DNA from: HXMU1420-13 sp965229525
GTDB lineage: Bacteria; Bacteroidota; Rhodothermia; Balneolales; Balneolaceae
Assembly: GCA_965229525.1 (NCBI GenBank)
Contig: OZ245886.1
Coordinates: 806,001-870,000 of the forward strand
Direction: 5' to 3'
DNA length: 64,000 nucleotides
The notes beneath the pieces are model-generated. The model saw only the letters and a program-made list of their open reading frames with translations. It made no database searches and was not told the DNA's origin. Numbering within the stretch: position 1 is the first letter of the stretch; each line of letters opens with the position of its first letter. Both the position numbers and the translations under genes were made by a program. Positions 8,634 to 19,200 of the stretch are shown here, piece by piece.

Positions 8634-8717
8634 AAACTATTCCTAATTCGTAATTGAATAATTCTTAATTGATAATTGAATCATTGTTTCGCAGGAATTC
8701 TCGGAATCGTCATTATC
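8634..8717. repeat. Direct repeat copy 2 (overlaps M24 peptidase 3' end)
   Basis: This is the second copy of the 8400-8483 repeat. It spans the last codons and downstream flank of the intact M24 peptidase gene. Confidence 0.85.
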
Positions 8718-10039
8718 TCCTTTTGCCTGCCGTCGATGTACCAAACACCTGATTCATCAAAGAAGGCGTCTTCTTCCAACATAATGCGAATTTCCTTACC
8801 CCACTCTTCAATGTAAGTCGCGTTATTCAATTCAATAGAATACGCTGTGTTTAATTGTAGAGGATAATCTCCATCGCCAGGAACACCACCTTGTGCATCC
8901 CACATTCCTAAGGTTGTACCCGCAGCATGACCATGAAAACCAATTGGGTGAGTATAGATGGAAGGTTTTAAGCCCTCATCGATTGCTTGCTGTCGAGACA
9001 TTGCTAATACTTCGTTTCCAGTTCTCCCCTCCTGAAAATTATTTGTAAAGATATCCTGCAACCTATTTCCGTTATCGAAAGCAACTTTCAGATACTCTGG
9101 CACTTCTGTTTCTCCAGGTCTAAGTACATACGCATGCTGTTGAGTATCGGTATTCAATCGGAGATAAGTAATCCCAAAATCGACATGAAGTAAATCACCA
9201 GGTTGAATAACGTTATTCCCCGGACGAGAATCGAAGGTACGTAAGTGATCGAATGATTCAGGATCAGCTCTTTGAATTGAAACACTTGGGTGGAACCATG
9301 TAACCAATTTCAATTCACGAATTCTTTCTCTGAACCACCAAACTACATCGTCTGTCGTTGTAACACCTGGTTGGATCGCTTTTGAAGAAAATCCCTCAGC
9401 AATAATTTCATGCGCAATTCGAACAATCTGCGGATAAATCACCATTTCTTTAGCGGAACGAGTTTCCAACCAACCCACTGCAACCATCTCTGCTGAAACT
9501 AGTTTTTCTGTATTCTCTTCCCCAATCCCTTCAATCATTTCCTGATAGTCGGTCAAAACCATTCCATCTGCATGTTGCCAATGTTCTGATTGATTGATCC
9601 CTATCTTTTCAGGATTTCGCTCATCTATAATTTCCTTTAAACGAGCCCATTGATCAGGTTGAACTTCTTTGTCCCAGGCTTTTTTAAATACTTCCCCTAC
9701 GTCATATCTAGCTACAGCCAATGTTTCCAATCCTTCTTCCGGGCCACGATCATAAATCACTAAAATGGTTCTACGACGGGCATTCAGCCATGTGGATGGA
9801 AGCATAGTTCTAATAACCGGATCTTCATTATACTCCCGAGAAATAATCAGCCACATGTCGATATCGTTTTTTCGCATAATCTCAGGTAGAATGGTTTCCA
9901 CTCTATCTTTTAAGATATCATCGATTATCTGCGCTCTTTCCTTCATCGGTAAGATGTGAGGCATATTATAGGGCATGTCTTGCGATTGAACAGGTAGGCA
10001 GATTGCTGCCATGAGAAGAACAAAAAGTAGCTTTTTCAT
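8681..10039 (-). CDS. Exported M24-family metallopeptidase (Xaa-Pro aminopeptidase-like)
   Basis: The 452-residue protein has a signal peptide at residues 1-19 (ending VQSQ), so it is exported. A creatinase-like N-terminal domain is followed by a pita-bread M24 domain. Likely dimetal ligands are visible: Asp in LLHVDFG, Asp in NTDTQQHA, His in HPIGFHGH, Glu in SIELNN and Glu in IMLEEDAFF. M24 enzymes of this type cleave N-terminal Xaa-Pro bonds or act as dipeptidases; the exact substrate is not predictable. A partial copy of its 3' end lies 234 bp downstream. Confidence 0.88.
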   Translation of the reverse strand: MKKLLFVLLMAAICLPVQSQDMPYNMPHILPMKERAQIIDDILKDRVETILPEIMRKNDIDMWLIISREYNEDPVIRTMLPSTWLNARRRTILVIYDRGPEEGLETLAVARYDVGEVFKKAWDKEVQPDQWARLKEIIDERNPEKIGINQSEHWQHADGMVLTDYQEMIEGIGEENTEKLVSAEMVAVGWLETRSAKEMVIYPQIVRIAHEIIAEGFSSKAIQPGVTTTDDVVWWFRERIRELKLVTWFHPSVSIQRADPESFDHLRTFDSRPGNNVIQPGDLLHVDFGITYLRLNTDTQQHAYVLRPGETEVPEYLKVAFDNGNRLQDIFTNNFQEGRTGNEVLAMSRQQAIDEGLKPSIYTHPIGFHGHAAGTTLGMWDAQGGVPGDGDYPLQLNTAYSIELNNATYIEEWGKEIRIMLEEDAFFDESGVWYIDGRQKEIMTIPRIPAKQ

Positions 10040-10097
10040 AAATGACCAAAAGTTATTAAGTGCGAGAATATGTTGAGCTTTTCAATTAGCTGCAAGC

Positions 10098-11891
10098 TTA
10101 TTCCGAGCCTAGCCATGCATCTCTTAAATCTCGAGCCAATCTTGAAGGTCGACGAATTAATTCAGTTTTATAATCAGGGTTTGCTGCAAGCCGAACTCTT
10201 ACCGTTTTTTCTTCGCCCCAACGTTCATATATGATATTTACTGTTTGCCCCGGTCTTCGACTTGAAATTATTTCCTCAATATCATCCCCGTTTGTTAATC
10301 TTCTTCCTGCGAGCGAAATAATCTTGTCAGAGGATTGGATTCCTGCTTCATAAAAAGGAGTTCCTATTCTTGCATTGCCCGTCATACGAAATCCATCGTC
10401 ATATTCTCGAATTGTACTTCCAAGCCAGCCTGCTTGTGGGTTTGCTCTTTCAAAATCGATCCCAACCTGGCGAAATAATCCTTCATAATCAGGCATTTGA
10501 CTGTCATAAACATATCGATCAAAGAAATTCGCTGCGAATTGAGAATCTGTGTATTCAACCAATAAGCTTTCTAAGTCTTTGACTGAATACGGGATTTCAG
10601 TTTTTCCATATCGATCCCAGATTATTCTAAAAAATTCATCCAGGTTTTTATTGTCTGAACGAGTTCGAAGCGATAAATCTAAAGCCAACCCCAAGACACT
10701 ACCGTAAGAATAATAGCTTACAAACGTGTTTGTAAAGTTGTTTGGGTCGATGGATGTGGCGGCATCTACGAAAGGTGCCTGGTAGCTCATTTCAATGGGG
10801 TTGAAAAACTGAAGTCCGGGTGCATTAAACACTCCACTGATTGATCTGCCAAGACGTTCTATATATTCTTCTTCTGTTATAATCCCGGCTCTTACTAGTG
10901 TCAATCTTGTATAGTAACTGGTAAATCCTTCAGCAAACCATAGTTCACCGCTCATATTTGCCTCTTCGAAATCAAAGGGTTCTAAAGACGCTGGCCGAAT
11001 TCGCTCTACATTCCAAACATGAAAGAACTCATGTGATACCGTGCTAATACTTGTTTCTCCTAACGCATCTTCGGCGGGTTTACGGTTTGTGATTATGGTC
11101 GAATTACGATGCTCCATTCCATCGCGACTTGCATTCGGCATATATACTGCAAGGAAGGTATATTCGCCAAAGTCAAACTCGGGCAGTGTGCCAAAAATAG
11201 CTCTTTGTGCTTCAACAATGGCCATCACTTTAGAAAAGTAATCGTTGATTTCGTTGTCGTTTGCAGGAGTTTGAATGGCTAAACGAATAAGTTGATCATC
11301 CACCATTTCCTCCCTAAGATGGTAATCTGATATTAACACCGGACTATCCATAAAATAATACCCGTCAGGAGCTGTATAAGTAGTTCTACCTTCCCTTTTA
11401 AGTTGTGTAGCAACCTTCCAGTTTAAATCCTCACGCACATCGAAGGTTACCTGTACTGGCCGATGCATATAATCCCTGGGATAAACAAAAGTCGATGGTA
11501 TGTTTAGAATTGCATGGGTTTCATCAACCTGCGAATACGTTCCATCTCCCCGATTGGCAAATAAAGTATATTCAAAATTGACCGTTCCATCATGTCCGGC
11601 AATATCCCATTGCTGTGGATTTGGTCGGTAGATTTCAAGCTCTCTGCCCTTACTATCAGTGGCTCTAACCCCATAAACATTCTTCGCAAAATTGTGAATG
11701 GCATATCGACCAGGTGAGGTTCTGCTCATTCTGATTTCAAGAGGGGCATTATCTAAATTGGTAAACGTAGCTACAATTCTAGCTTCATGATGTACCGCAT
11801 TTTCGAATGAAATCGAATATTTGTTAATAGTTTGGGATGAAACTATGGTAGGGATTAATAAAAATATCAGAAGGATGACTATGAGTCTCAT
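10098..11891 (-). CDS. M61 glycyl-aminopeptidase-like protease with PDZ domain
   Basis: I place the start at the ATG at 11891, giving about 597 residues. It is followed directly by a signal peptide (MRLIVILLIFLLIP...SSQ); the longer frame to 11993 would overlap the divergent gene. An N-terminal beta domain is followed by a thermolysin-like M61 catalytic domain with HEFFH at about 287-291 and the downstream glutamate motif GELWFAEGFTSYY. A C-terminal PDZ domain (GTPFYEAGIQSSDKIISLAG) follows. Members are periplasmic aminopeptidases or proteases. It lies 58 bp upstream of the M24 gene on the same strand, so two exported peptidases sit together. Confidence 0.9.
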   Translation of the reverse strand: MRLIVILLIFLLIPTIVSSQTINKYSISFENAVHHEARIVATFTNLDNAPLEIRMSRTSPGRYAIHNFAKNVYGVRATDSKGRELEIYRPNPQQWDIAGHDGTVNFEYTLFANRGDGTYSQVDETHAILNIPSTFVYPRDYMHRPVQVTFDVREDLNWKVATQLKREGRTTYTAPDGYYFMDSPVLISDYHLREEMVDDQLIRLAIQTPANDNEINDYFSKVMAIVEAQRAIFGTLPEFDFGEYTFLAVYMPNASRDGMEHRNSTIITNRKPAEDALGETSISTVSHEFFHVWNVERIRPASLEPFDFEEANMSGELWFAEGFTSYYTRLTLVRAGIITEEEYIERLGRSISGVFNAPGLQFFNPIEMSYQAPFVDAATSIDPNNFTNTFVSYYSYGSVLGLALDLSLRTRSDNKNLDEFFRIIWDRYGKTEIPYSVKDLESLLVEYTDSQFAANFFDRYVYDSQMPDYEGLFRQVGIDFERANPQAGWLGSTIREYDDGFRMTGNARIGTPFYEAGIQSSDKIISLAGRRLTNGDDIEEIISSRRPGQTVNIIYERWGEEKTVRVRLAANPDYKTELIRRPSRLARDLRDAWLGSE

Positions 11892-11982
11892 AGGGTAAAA
11901 TTTGGCAATCATGTACTGTAAATTAGGCGAAATGAAGTAAAGTAAATTCTGTTTTACACACATTTTCATATATCTTACAAAC

Positions 11983-12336
11983 ATGAAGCGCATAGGTTTA
12001 TTTGTACTTGGAGTTCTTTTATTCTCATCTGTTAAGGCGCAGAATTATGAAACTAGTTCTTTAACGGATACCATAAGTTTTGTTCCTATTAAGGCAATTG
12101 ATCTTGGTTCAATGCCGGTAAATATTCCTAATTCCCACATGATTTTATCAGAAGAATTTAGTTTCGAAATGATGACAGGTGGAATTTTGAGTATTTTTTT
12201 ATCTGATCGCAGTTTCAATACAATTGCGCCATTCTCTCTTAGAGACTATAATCCAACTTCGGTGAGTGATTTTAACTCTTATATTTACAGAAACTATTTT
12301 TTGATTGATAAACAATCCGTGATTAATGACTGGTGA
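11983..12336 (+). CDS. Hypothetical small exported protein
   Basis: The 117-residue protein has a good signal peptide (residues 1-19, ending SSVKAQ) and no recognisable domain. It has a few aromatic and Ser/Asn-rich stretches. The start faces the divergent M61 peptidase with a 91-bp intergenic gap. Its 3' end overlaps the next gene's ATG by 11 bp in another frame, which suggests translational coupling to a cytoplasmic enzyme, an odd pairing for an exported protein. Confidence 0.6.
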   Translation: MKRIGLFVLGVLLFSSVKAQNYETSSLTDTISFVPIKAIDLGSMPVNIPNSHMILSEEFSFEMMTGGILSIFLSDRSFNTIAPFSLRDYNPTSVSDFNSYIYRNYFLIDKQSVINDW

Positions 12337-13075
12337 AGTTTTACTGAACATTGAAGGTGGTATTGGCACAATTGAATTCCATCACCCAAAAGGGAATTCC
12401 CTTCCTTCAAACCTTTTAAAACAACTTTCCGAAGTGATCCTGCGAGCTGGAGATGATCATTCAATCAAAGTAATTCGACTAAAAAGTAGGGGTAATACTT
12501 TCTGCGCCGGTGCCTCCTTTGATGAATTGTTGGCAATCAACAGTGAAGAACAGGCCCATAAATTTTTTTCCGGTTTTGGATCATTGATTGAATCAATTAA
12601 GAATTGTCCAAAATTCGTAGTAGCGGAAGTTCAAGGTAAAGCGGTAGGTGGCGGTGTAGGTATTATTGCCGCTTGTGATTACGCCATTGCTTCAGAAAAT
12701 GCCAGTATAAAACTTAGTGAACTCTCGATAGGCTTCGGTCCTTTTGTAATTGCACCCGCTGTAATTCGAAAAATCGGACTTAGTGCATTTAGTACCTTAA
12801 CTATCGACTCAACGACTTGGAAAACTGCTGCCTGGGGCAATGAAAAAGGGTTGTTCAATGAAATCGTTCTAGATTTAAACAAGCTGAACTCGAGAACCAC
12901 AGAATTGTGTGAGGCACTATCTAGTCACTCTCTCGAAGCAATGAAACAAATAAAAAATACGCTTTGGGAAGGATATGAAGAGCTAAATGACATCCACAAA
13001 AAACGAGCTACATTGAGTGGAACATTGTCGCAGTCGGAATTGACCCAGTCGATTCTTTCCGGATTTATAAAATGA
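12326..13075 (+). CDS. Enoyl-CoA hydratase/isomerase family protein
   Basis: The 249-residue crotonase-fold protein has FCAGASFDEL (oxyanion-hole strand) at about residues 57-66 and VQGKAVGGGVGIIAACDYAIAS at about 101-122. The SELSIGF segment holds the second-helix glutamate. The first catalytic position of classical enoyl-CoA hydratase (GGGxELA) reads GGGVGII, the form I associate with methylglutaconyl-CoA-hydratase-like members. A role in leucine or branched acyl-CoA breakdown is a guess. Its 3' end overlaps the convergent kinase gene by 11 bp. Confidence 0.85.
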   Translation: MTGEVLLNIEGGIGTIEFHHPKGNSLPSNLLKQLSEVILRAGDDHSIKVIRLKSRGNTFCAGASFDELLAINSEEQAHKFFSGFGSLIESIKNCPKFVVAEVQGKAVGGGVGIIAACDYAIASENASIKLSELSIGFGPFVIAPAVIRKIGLSAFSTLTIDSTTWKTAAWGNEKGLFNEIVLDLNKLNSRTTELCEALSSHSLEAMKQIKNTLWEGYEELNDIHKKRATLSGTLSQSELTQSILSGFIK

Positions 13076-16000
13076 TATCCTTTCTTGTCTGATCTTTAGG
13101 CACTTCAAGTCTAAAGGTGGATCCTACATGATTTTGATATTCCAACTTACCACTCACCTGAGCAGTTAAAGATTTAATTAAAGTGATACCGAGTGACTTT
13201 CTATTCTTGGTTAAAATATCATCAGCAGCACCAATTCCGTCGTCACTAATCACCAATTCATAGGTCGATTCTAGTTCTTTGAATTGTATAGTTATTGTAC
13301 CGTCTTGCTTATTTTTGAAGGCATGTTTATAACTATTACTAATTAACTCATTGGTAATGAGTCCGAGGGGAATACCAATGTTAACATCCAGATGCACGGC
13401 ATCCATATACTGTACTACTTCCACGTTTCTCTCTACCGAATTCATTGTCGCTTGAATGCTTTTGATTAATTCTCCGAGAAATTTCTTGAAGTCGACATGC
13501 GCTAAATCTTCATTTTGGTAAAGATTTTCATGGATTTTCGACATCGCAATTACACGCATTTTACTTTCATGAATTGCCATCTTTGCTGAACCCGCAGGCA
13601 TTTGGAACCCTTGTAGCTCAAGTAACCCTGATACCACGGCTAGATTGTTTTTTACCCGGTGATGAATCTCTTTTATCAGTACTTCTTTTTCTGATAAGGC
13701 AATGGATAAATCCTCTGTTTGCTTGTCTACTAGTTTTTGGAGCTCCCTTTTTTCGATGTGATTTAAACGATAATTAATGTAGATAAATACAATTGCACTG
13801 AAAAAAACTGCAATTGAAGCAAAAAACGGAATGGTTAAATAAAATGGTTTTTGTATGCGGAACGTAGCTATTTCTTGTGTTTCACTCCAGTTCGACCTAA
13901 TCGATTTTGTTGCCATTTCCAGTGAATACTTGCCAGGTGGAAGGTTTGTATATCGTAATTCATTAAAGTTATCCGAATAATTCCATTCACTATCATACCC
14001 AGATAATCGATATCGAATCTCAATATCAAATGGTTGTCTATAATCGAAGGCATTAAACAAAAAAGTAACATCGTTACTCGAGTGCTCAATAGTTAAGTCT
14101 TCCATGGTATCCATCGGCATAGTCTGATCATAAATCGTGGCATTATCAGCTAAAATCTGCCGCATATATAAATTCGGAGGCTCTGATTCTTCTATTACTT
14201 CTTCACCCTCAGAATACTCGAACGTTATAAGGCCATGTGAATACGTTCCGAACCAAAGCATTCCGTTTTCATCTTCAACTTTTGCTGCCCCATTCAACTC
14301 AACAGCATTTCCGTTATCGAGTAACGGAAAATGAATTTGAGTAGGCATAGTTGAATAATCCCAATTCTTCATATCGAAATAATTCAACCCGGCGTTAGTT
14401 CCCTGCCATAGTGCCCCTTTACTATCAAAAAGCAGGAATACAGTTTCACGTGTAAATAACTCGTCTGGATAGAATGAGGTAAATTGTATGTTACTGGCTT
14501 CAATAGAATCTGCCTTGATGTAACCAATACCCGCATCTGTACCAACCCATAGGTTGTTTTGAAGATCTTCTACGATCTCATACACATAGTTCCCCGGCAC
14601 CCCATTCTGTTCATCAAAATACTCAAATTCACCATCCAAAAATCTAGCCATTCCACCTTCTGTACCAATCCATAGCATGCCTCTGGAATCGCGATACATA
14701 AATCCCAAACCTAATTTCCAGTATTCATCGCTTGGTGGGTAAAAATGAGTTAATTCACCATTTTTATAATGAGATAATTGTAGATATGCAGAATACCAAA
14801 TCGACCCATCTTCATCTACCATTATATCGTTGATATATGTCTCAAATAACTCGTCGTAATTATCCGGGTAGAAAAATTCATTACCATCGAATTCTAAAAA
14901 CTCATATGTGTAGGAAAGCAATAATAGATTGCCGTTTGGTAATTCTTCAATATCCCAAATCTCATCTACGTCATCCAACATGGTGGTTGGAATAGGGAAA
15001 TGCTCAAACTTACCGTTTTTAAAATTGGAAATTCCATTTTCTGTGGAAATCCAAATGGTGCCATCCTCTGCTTTCAATAATGCAAATACGCCATTAGCTT
15101 GTAAGTCTGATTCAATATCAAAGCGTAAGAAGTCTCTGTCTTTAAATAAACTGATTCCGTTACCATCTGTTGCCACCCACATGGTACCATCATCATCTCG
15201 AATAATGCGATATATGAAATTGCTGCTCAATCCATTTACACGTTTTATTCTTATTGTGGTACCGTCAGGTTCAATTAGTATTAAACCACGGCGTTCGGTG
15301 CCAACCCAAATGGTTCCATCAGCATCTACTTCAACCGAAAACACGAAATCTAATTTTTCGCCGTCTACTTCTGTAATGGTATCGATTGTACCATCCGGTT
15401 GGATAATTGCTACTCCGTTACTGGTGGCTACCCACTTTCGACCGTATTGATCTTCTGAAGTTTCATAGGTCCACTCGCCAGAAAAACTTTCTTGCCTTGT
15501 ATATGTGTTGGTAATGCCCTCTTCTCTGTTATACACAGATATACCTTGCATTGTGGTAATCCAAACTTCAGTATCAGAGGAAAAATGGATGTCCCAAATC
15601 TGATTACTGCTTAATCCGGTTTCTTCGTTAATATATTCGATTTCGTTCGTTTCTTGATCCCAAATGGCTATTCCATATTGATCAGTACCTATCCAAAGTT
15701 CATTCTCTCTTACACTAGTGATATAGTTGATCAACATGGTATCTAGTTCTGCCAGCTCAGGTAGGTAGTTATATCTGCTGCCATCAAATTTAGCTAACCC
15801 GCCAAATTCTGTCGAAACCCATGTATCTCCATCAGGTTCAAAATACAGATCGTATACTAAAGCATCTTTCAAGCCATCGTTAGTATCAAAAATTTTGTAG
15901 TCGGAACCATCAAATCGAACGACCCCTGTAGATGTGGCAAACCATAGGTATCCTTGATCGTCGGTATGAACATCGTAAACATTTCCGCTGGGAAGCCCCT

Positions 16001-16097
16001 CGTTTACAGAATATGTTTTAATATTGAACTTCTGAGCATAGCTATACTGTCCCACAAAAAGGGTGAAAAGCAAGATTAGTATTGCACGCCCATTCAT
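13065..16097 (-). CDS. Two-component propeller sensor histidine kinase (HisKA_2)
   Basis: The chosen start at 16097 gives about 1010 residues and begins a signal peptide (MNGRAILILLFTLF...YAQ); the frame extends upstream to 16190 without such a signal. The periplasmic part is a chain of two-component-regulator propeller blades (repeated G-x-hydrophobic-WIGT/WVGT and D-G-T-[IM]-W motifs). A Y_Y_Y immunoglobulin-like domain, a transmembrane helix and a HisKA_2 dimerisation domain with EIHHRVKNN (about 811-819) follow. The HATPase has intact NELISNSYKHAF and DDGIGA boxes. It resembles hybrid-type polysaccharide/nutrient sensors but has no receiver domain, and no response regulator is adjacent. 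Confidence 0.9.
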   Translation of the reverse strand: MNGRAILILLFTLFVGQYSYAQKFNIKTYSVNEGLPSGNVYDVHTDDQGYLWFATSTGVVRFDGSDYKIFDTNDGLKDALVYDLYFEPDGDTWVSTEFGGLAKFDGSRYNYLPELAELDTMLINYITSVRENELWIGTDQYGIAIWDQETNEIEYINEETGLSSNQIWDIHFSSDTEVWITTMQGISVYNREEGITNTYTRQESFSGEWTYETSEDQYGRKWVATSNGVAIIQPDGTIDTITEVDGEKLDFVFSVEVDADGTIWVGTERRGLILIEPDGTTIRIKRVNGLSSNFIYRIIRDDDGTMWVATDGNGISLFKDRDFLRFDIESDLQANGVFALLKAEDGTIWISTENGISNFKNGKFEHFPIPTTMLDDVDEIWDIEELPNGNLLLLSYTYEFLEFDGNEFFYPDNYDELFETYINDIMVDEDGSIWYSAYLQLSHYKNGELTHFYPPSDEYWKLGLGFMYRDSRGMLWIGTEGGMARFLDGEFEYFDEQNGVPGNYVYEIVEDLQNNLWVGTDAGIGYIKADSIEASNIQFTSFYPDELFTRETVFLLFDSKGALWQGTNAGLNYFDMKNWDYSTMPTQIHFPLLDNGNAVELNGAAKVEDENGMLWFGTYSHGLITFEYSEGEEVIEESEPPNLYMRQILADNATIYDQTMPMDTMEDLTIEHSSNDVTFLFNAFDYRQPFDIEIRYRLSGYDSEWNYSDNFNELRYTNLPPGKYSLEMATKSIRSNWSETQEIATFRIQKPFYLTIPFFASIAVFFSAIVFIYINYRLNHIEKRELQKLVDKQTEDLSIALSEKEVLIKEIHHRVKNNLAVVSGLLELQGFQMPAGSAKMAIHESKMRVIAMSKIHENLYQNEDLAHVDFKKFLGELIKSIQATMNSVERNVEVVQYMDAVHLDVNIGIPLGLITNELISNSYKHAFKNKQDGTITIQFKELESTYELVISDDGIGAADDILTKNRKSLGITLIKSLTAQVSGKLEYQNHVGSTFRLEVPKDQTRKDIIL

Positions 16098-16240
16098 TGC
16101 CCAGAAACTCCAAATAAGTATATATCCTAAAAGCCTATCAATATACCAATTTAAATTGGACGGCCTTCTGCCAATTTTAAATCTTTGCACTCTTTTTCAC
16201 TCTCTTTTGACTATTATCCTCTCCTAACTAACCCAAAGAT

Positions 16241-19200
16241 ATGAAGACTCTTAGTACATTTACCGTTATAACTCTTTTATGTTCGATTTCCGCATTTGCT
16301 CAAGATGCATGGGATGTCTCTAACCCTGATCTTGGTGAAACTACTTCTCTCTCATTCACTACCGATGAAGGCACATGGATGAATCTTGATGTTAGCCCTG
16401 ATGGATCCCACATCGTTTTTGATCTTTTAGGTGATATTTTCATAATGCCGATTTCTGGGGGAGTTGCTACTCCATTACGAATAGGTCATGCTTATGAAGT
16501 TCAGCCGAGATTCAGCCCTGATGGCTCTCAAATTCTGTTTACAAGCGATGCAGGCGGTGGTGATAATATTTGGGTGATGGATACAAATGGCGAAAATGCT
16601 ACTCAGTTAACGAAAGAAAGCTTCAGGCTGCTTAATAACTCAACCTGGATGCCTGATGGGGAATATTTCATTGCTAAAAAACATTTTAGTTCAACTCGCT
16701 CGCTTGGAGCGGGAGAAATCTGGATGTATCACAAATCAGGTGGTGCAGGTATTCAGCTAGTCGAGAAAAAGAATAATCAACAGGATATTGGAGAACCGTC
16801 CGTAAGTCCAGACGGTCGCTATGTATACTACAGCGAGGATAATTATCCCGGTGGGTTTTTCCAGTATAATAAAGACCCAAATAGCCAGATTTACGTGATC
16901 CGTCGTTATGATCGGGAAACAGGCGAAATTGAGAACGTTACTGGTGGGAACGGTGGTGCTGCACGACCACAAATTTCTCCTGATGGGGAACATCTGGCTT
17001 TTGTTCGAAGAGTTAGAACCAAAACAGTACTTTATATTCGAGAACTTGCAACCGGACTTGAACGACCTGTATTTCAGGATTTAAGTAAAGATCAGCAGGA
17101 AGCCTGGGCTATTTTTGGAGTTTATACCGGCTTTAATTGGACACCTGATGGCGAGAGCATCGTAGTATGGGCAAATGGTAAAATCAATAAAATTGATGTT
17201 AGCACTGGAGCATCCGAAATAATTCCTTTTGAGGTCGAATCAAATCATGAGCTTGTTGAAGCAGTTAGATTTAAGCAAGATGTTGCTCCAGATTCCTTTC
17301 GAGCCCGAGCTATTCGTACCGCGATAACATCGCCCAATGGAAATCAACTTGTATTTAACGCCGCCGGATATTTATGGATTAAGGATCTTCCTAACGGTGA
17401 ACCAACTAGACTTACTGAAGGAACCGATTTTGAATTTGATCCAAGTTTTAGTGCAGATGGTAGATACCTTACTTATGTAAGCTGGAGTGATGAAAACATG
17501 GGGGCTATCCAAACCCTGGATTTACAAAGAAGAGGAAGAAGAAGTCGAGGGAATGCCCCGGTAACAATCACCACAGATAAAGGAATTTATAGAGAGCCCT
17601 CATTTTCACCTGATGGAAACACCATCGTATTTAGAAAAGAAGGTGGTAATGGGCAACAAGGTTTTGCGTATACGGTGAATCCCGGAATTTACTCGATCCC
17701 TGCGGAAGGTGGCGAGGAAACAATGGTTACAAATGGGGGTTCATTCCCTCAATTTAATGCTTCAGGAGATCGGATTTTCTATCAAGGTGGTGGCTATCTA
17801 TTTGGTGCCATCGAGAAAAGCTTTAATAGCGTTGATTTAAATGGAGAGGATCAGAAAACTCATTTTACCTCTCGTTATGCTCATAAATTTGTTCCAAGTC
17901 CGGATAACAAATGGATTGCTTTTTCAAATTTATATAAAGTCTATATCGCACCATTAGCAATGGCAGGGAAAGAAATCGAGCTATCACCTTCTACAACTTC
18001 AATCCCTGTTCAGTTGGTTGCATCAGAAGGCGGGTACCATATGCATTGGTCGGCGGATAGTAAAACTTTGATGTGGACACTCGGTGATGAATACTTTAAC
18101 GTAGATGTAAGTGATGTATTCAGTTTTGTAGAAGGAGCACCTGATAGTTTGCCTGAACCGCCTAAATCAGGAATTGAAATTGGGCTTGATCTGGGTACTC
18201 ATGTTCCTGATGGGGCCGTTGCTTTTACTAATGCTCGAATTATTACCGTTAACAGCGATGAAGTTATTGAAAATGGATCCATTTTGGTTGAAGGAAACCG
18301 AATAACTGCTTTGGGCACAGACATTGAAATTCCCTCAAATGCTGAAGTTATTGATGCATCCGGAAAAACCGTTATGCCCGGTCTAATTGATGTACACGCC
18401 CATCTTGGAAATTTCCGATTAGGAGTGAGCCCACAGCAACAGTGGGAATACACGGCCAATTTGGCTTATGGTGTAACTACAGCACATGATCCATCATCTA
18501 ACACAGAAATGATTTTTTCACATTCTGAGGCTATTAAAGCTGGGAATATGATTGGCCCAAGAATTTATTCAACAGGAATTATTCTTTATGGCGCTGATGG
18601 TGATTTCAAAGCGGTAATCAATAGTTACGAGGATGCATACTTTGCTTTGAAGCGAACTAAAGCTTTTGGAGCATTTTCTGTAAAGAGTTACAATCAACCA
18701 AGAAGAGAGCAGCGACAGCAAGTGATTAAAGCAGCTCAGGAATTAGAAATGTTGGTGGTTCCTGAAGGAGGTTCTTTCTTCTTCCATAATATGAGTATGA
18801 TTTTAGACGGCCATACAGGAATAGAGCATAACGTACCTGTTGTGCCTTTATATAAAGATGTGCAAGAACTTTGGGCAGCGAGCGAAGTTGGCTATACACC
18901 TACTCATCTAGTGAATTATGGCAGTATGAGTGGTGAATATTATTTCTATCAAAAGTACAATGTATGGGAAGATGAGAAACTGCTCACATTTACACCCAGA
19001 GGCATCATAGATCCAAGATCACGTCATCGAACGATGGTACCTGATGAGGAATATGATCATGGACATATCTTTACGGCAGAAAGCGGCAAACTTCTACTCG
19101 ATGCCGGTGTGAAAGTAAATCTGGGTGCTCATGGTCAACTTCAGGGGCTTGGAGCTCATTGGGAGTTATGGGCTATCGCGCAAGGTGGATTAACCAATAT

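Larger units (their letters stand above)
8371..8680. other. Gene-free interval with hairpins and duplicated peptidase 3' end
   Basis: No plausible gene is present. The interval holds a direct repeat of the adjacent M24 peptidase's 3' end (8400-8483 copied at 8634-8717). It also holds an inverted-repeat element (8500-8508 with 8557-8565, enclosing hairpin 8529-8543) and a perfect 8-bp stem (8604-8611 with 8614-8621). The latter may terminate transcription or be part of a dispersed intergenic repeat. Confidence 0.7.

Noticed and set aside
11892..11993. N-terminal extension of the M61 peptidase
   Set aside because: The extension precedes a complete signal peptide and would overlap the divergent gene's start.
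16098..16190. N-terminal extension of the propeller kinase
   Set aside because: A signal peptide starts at 16097; the extension is not needed.
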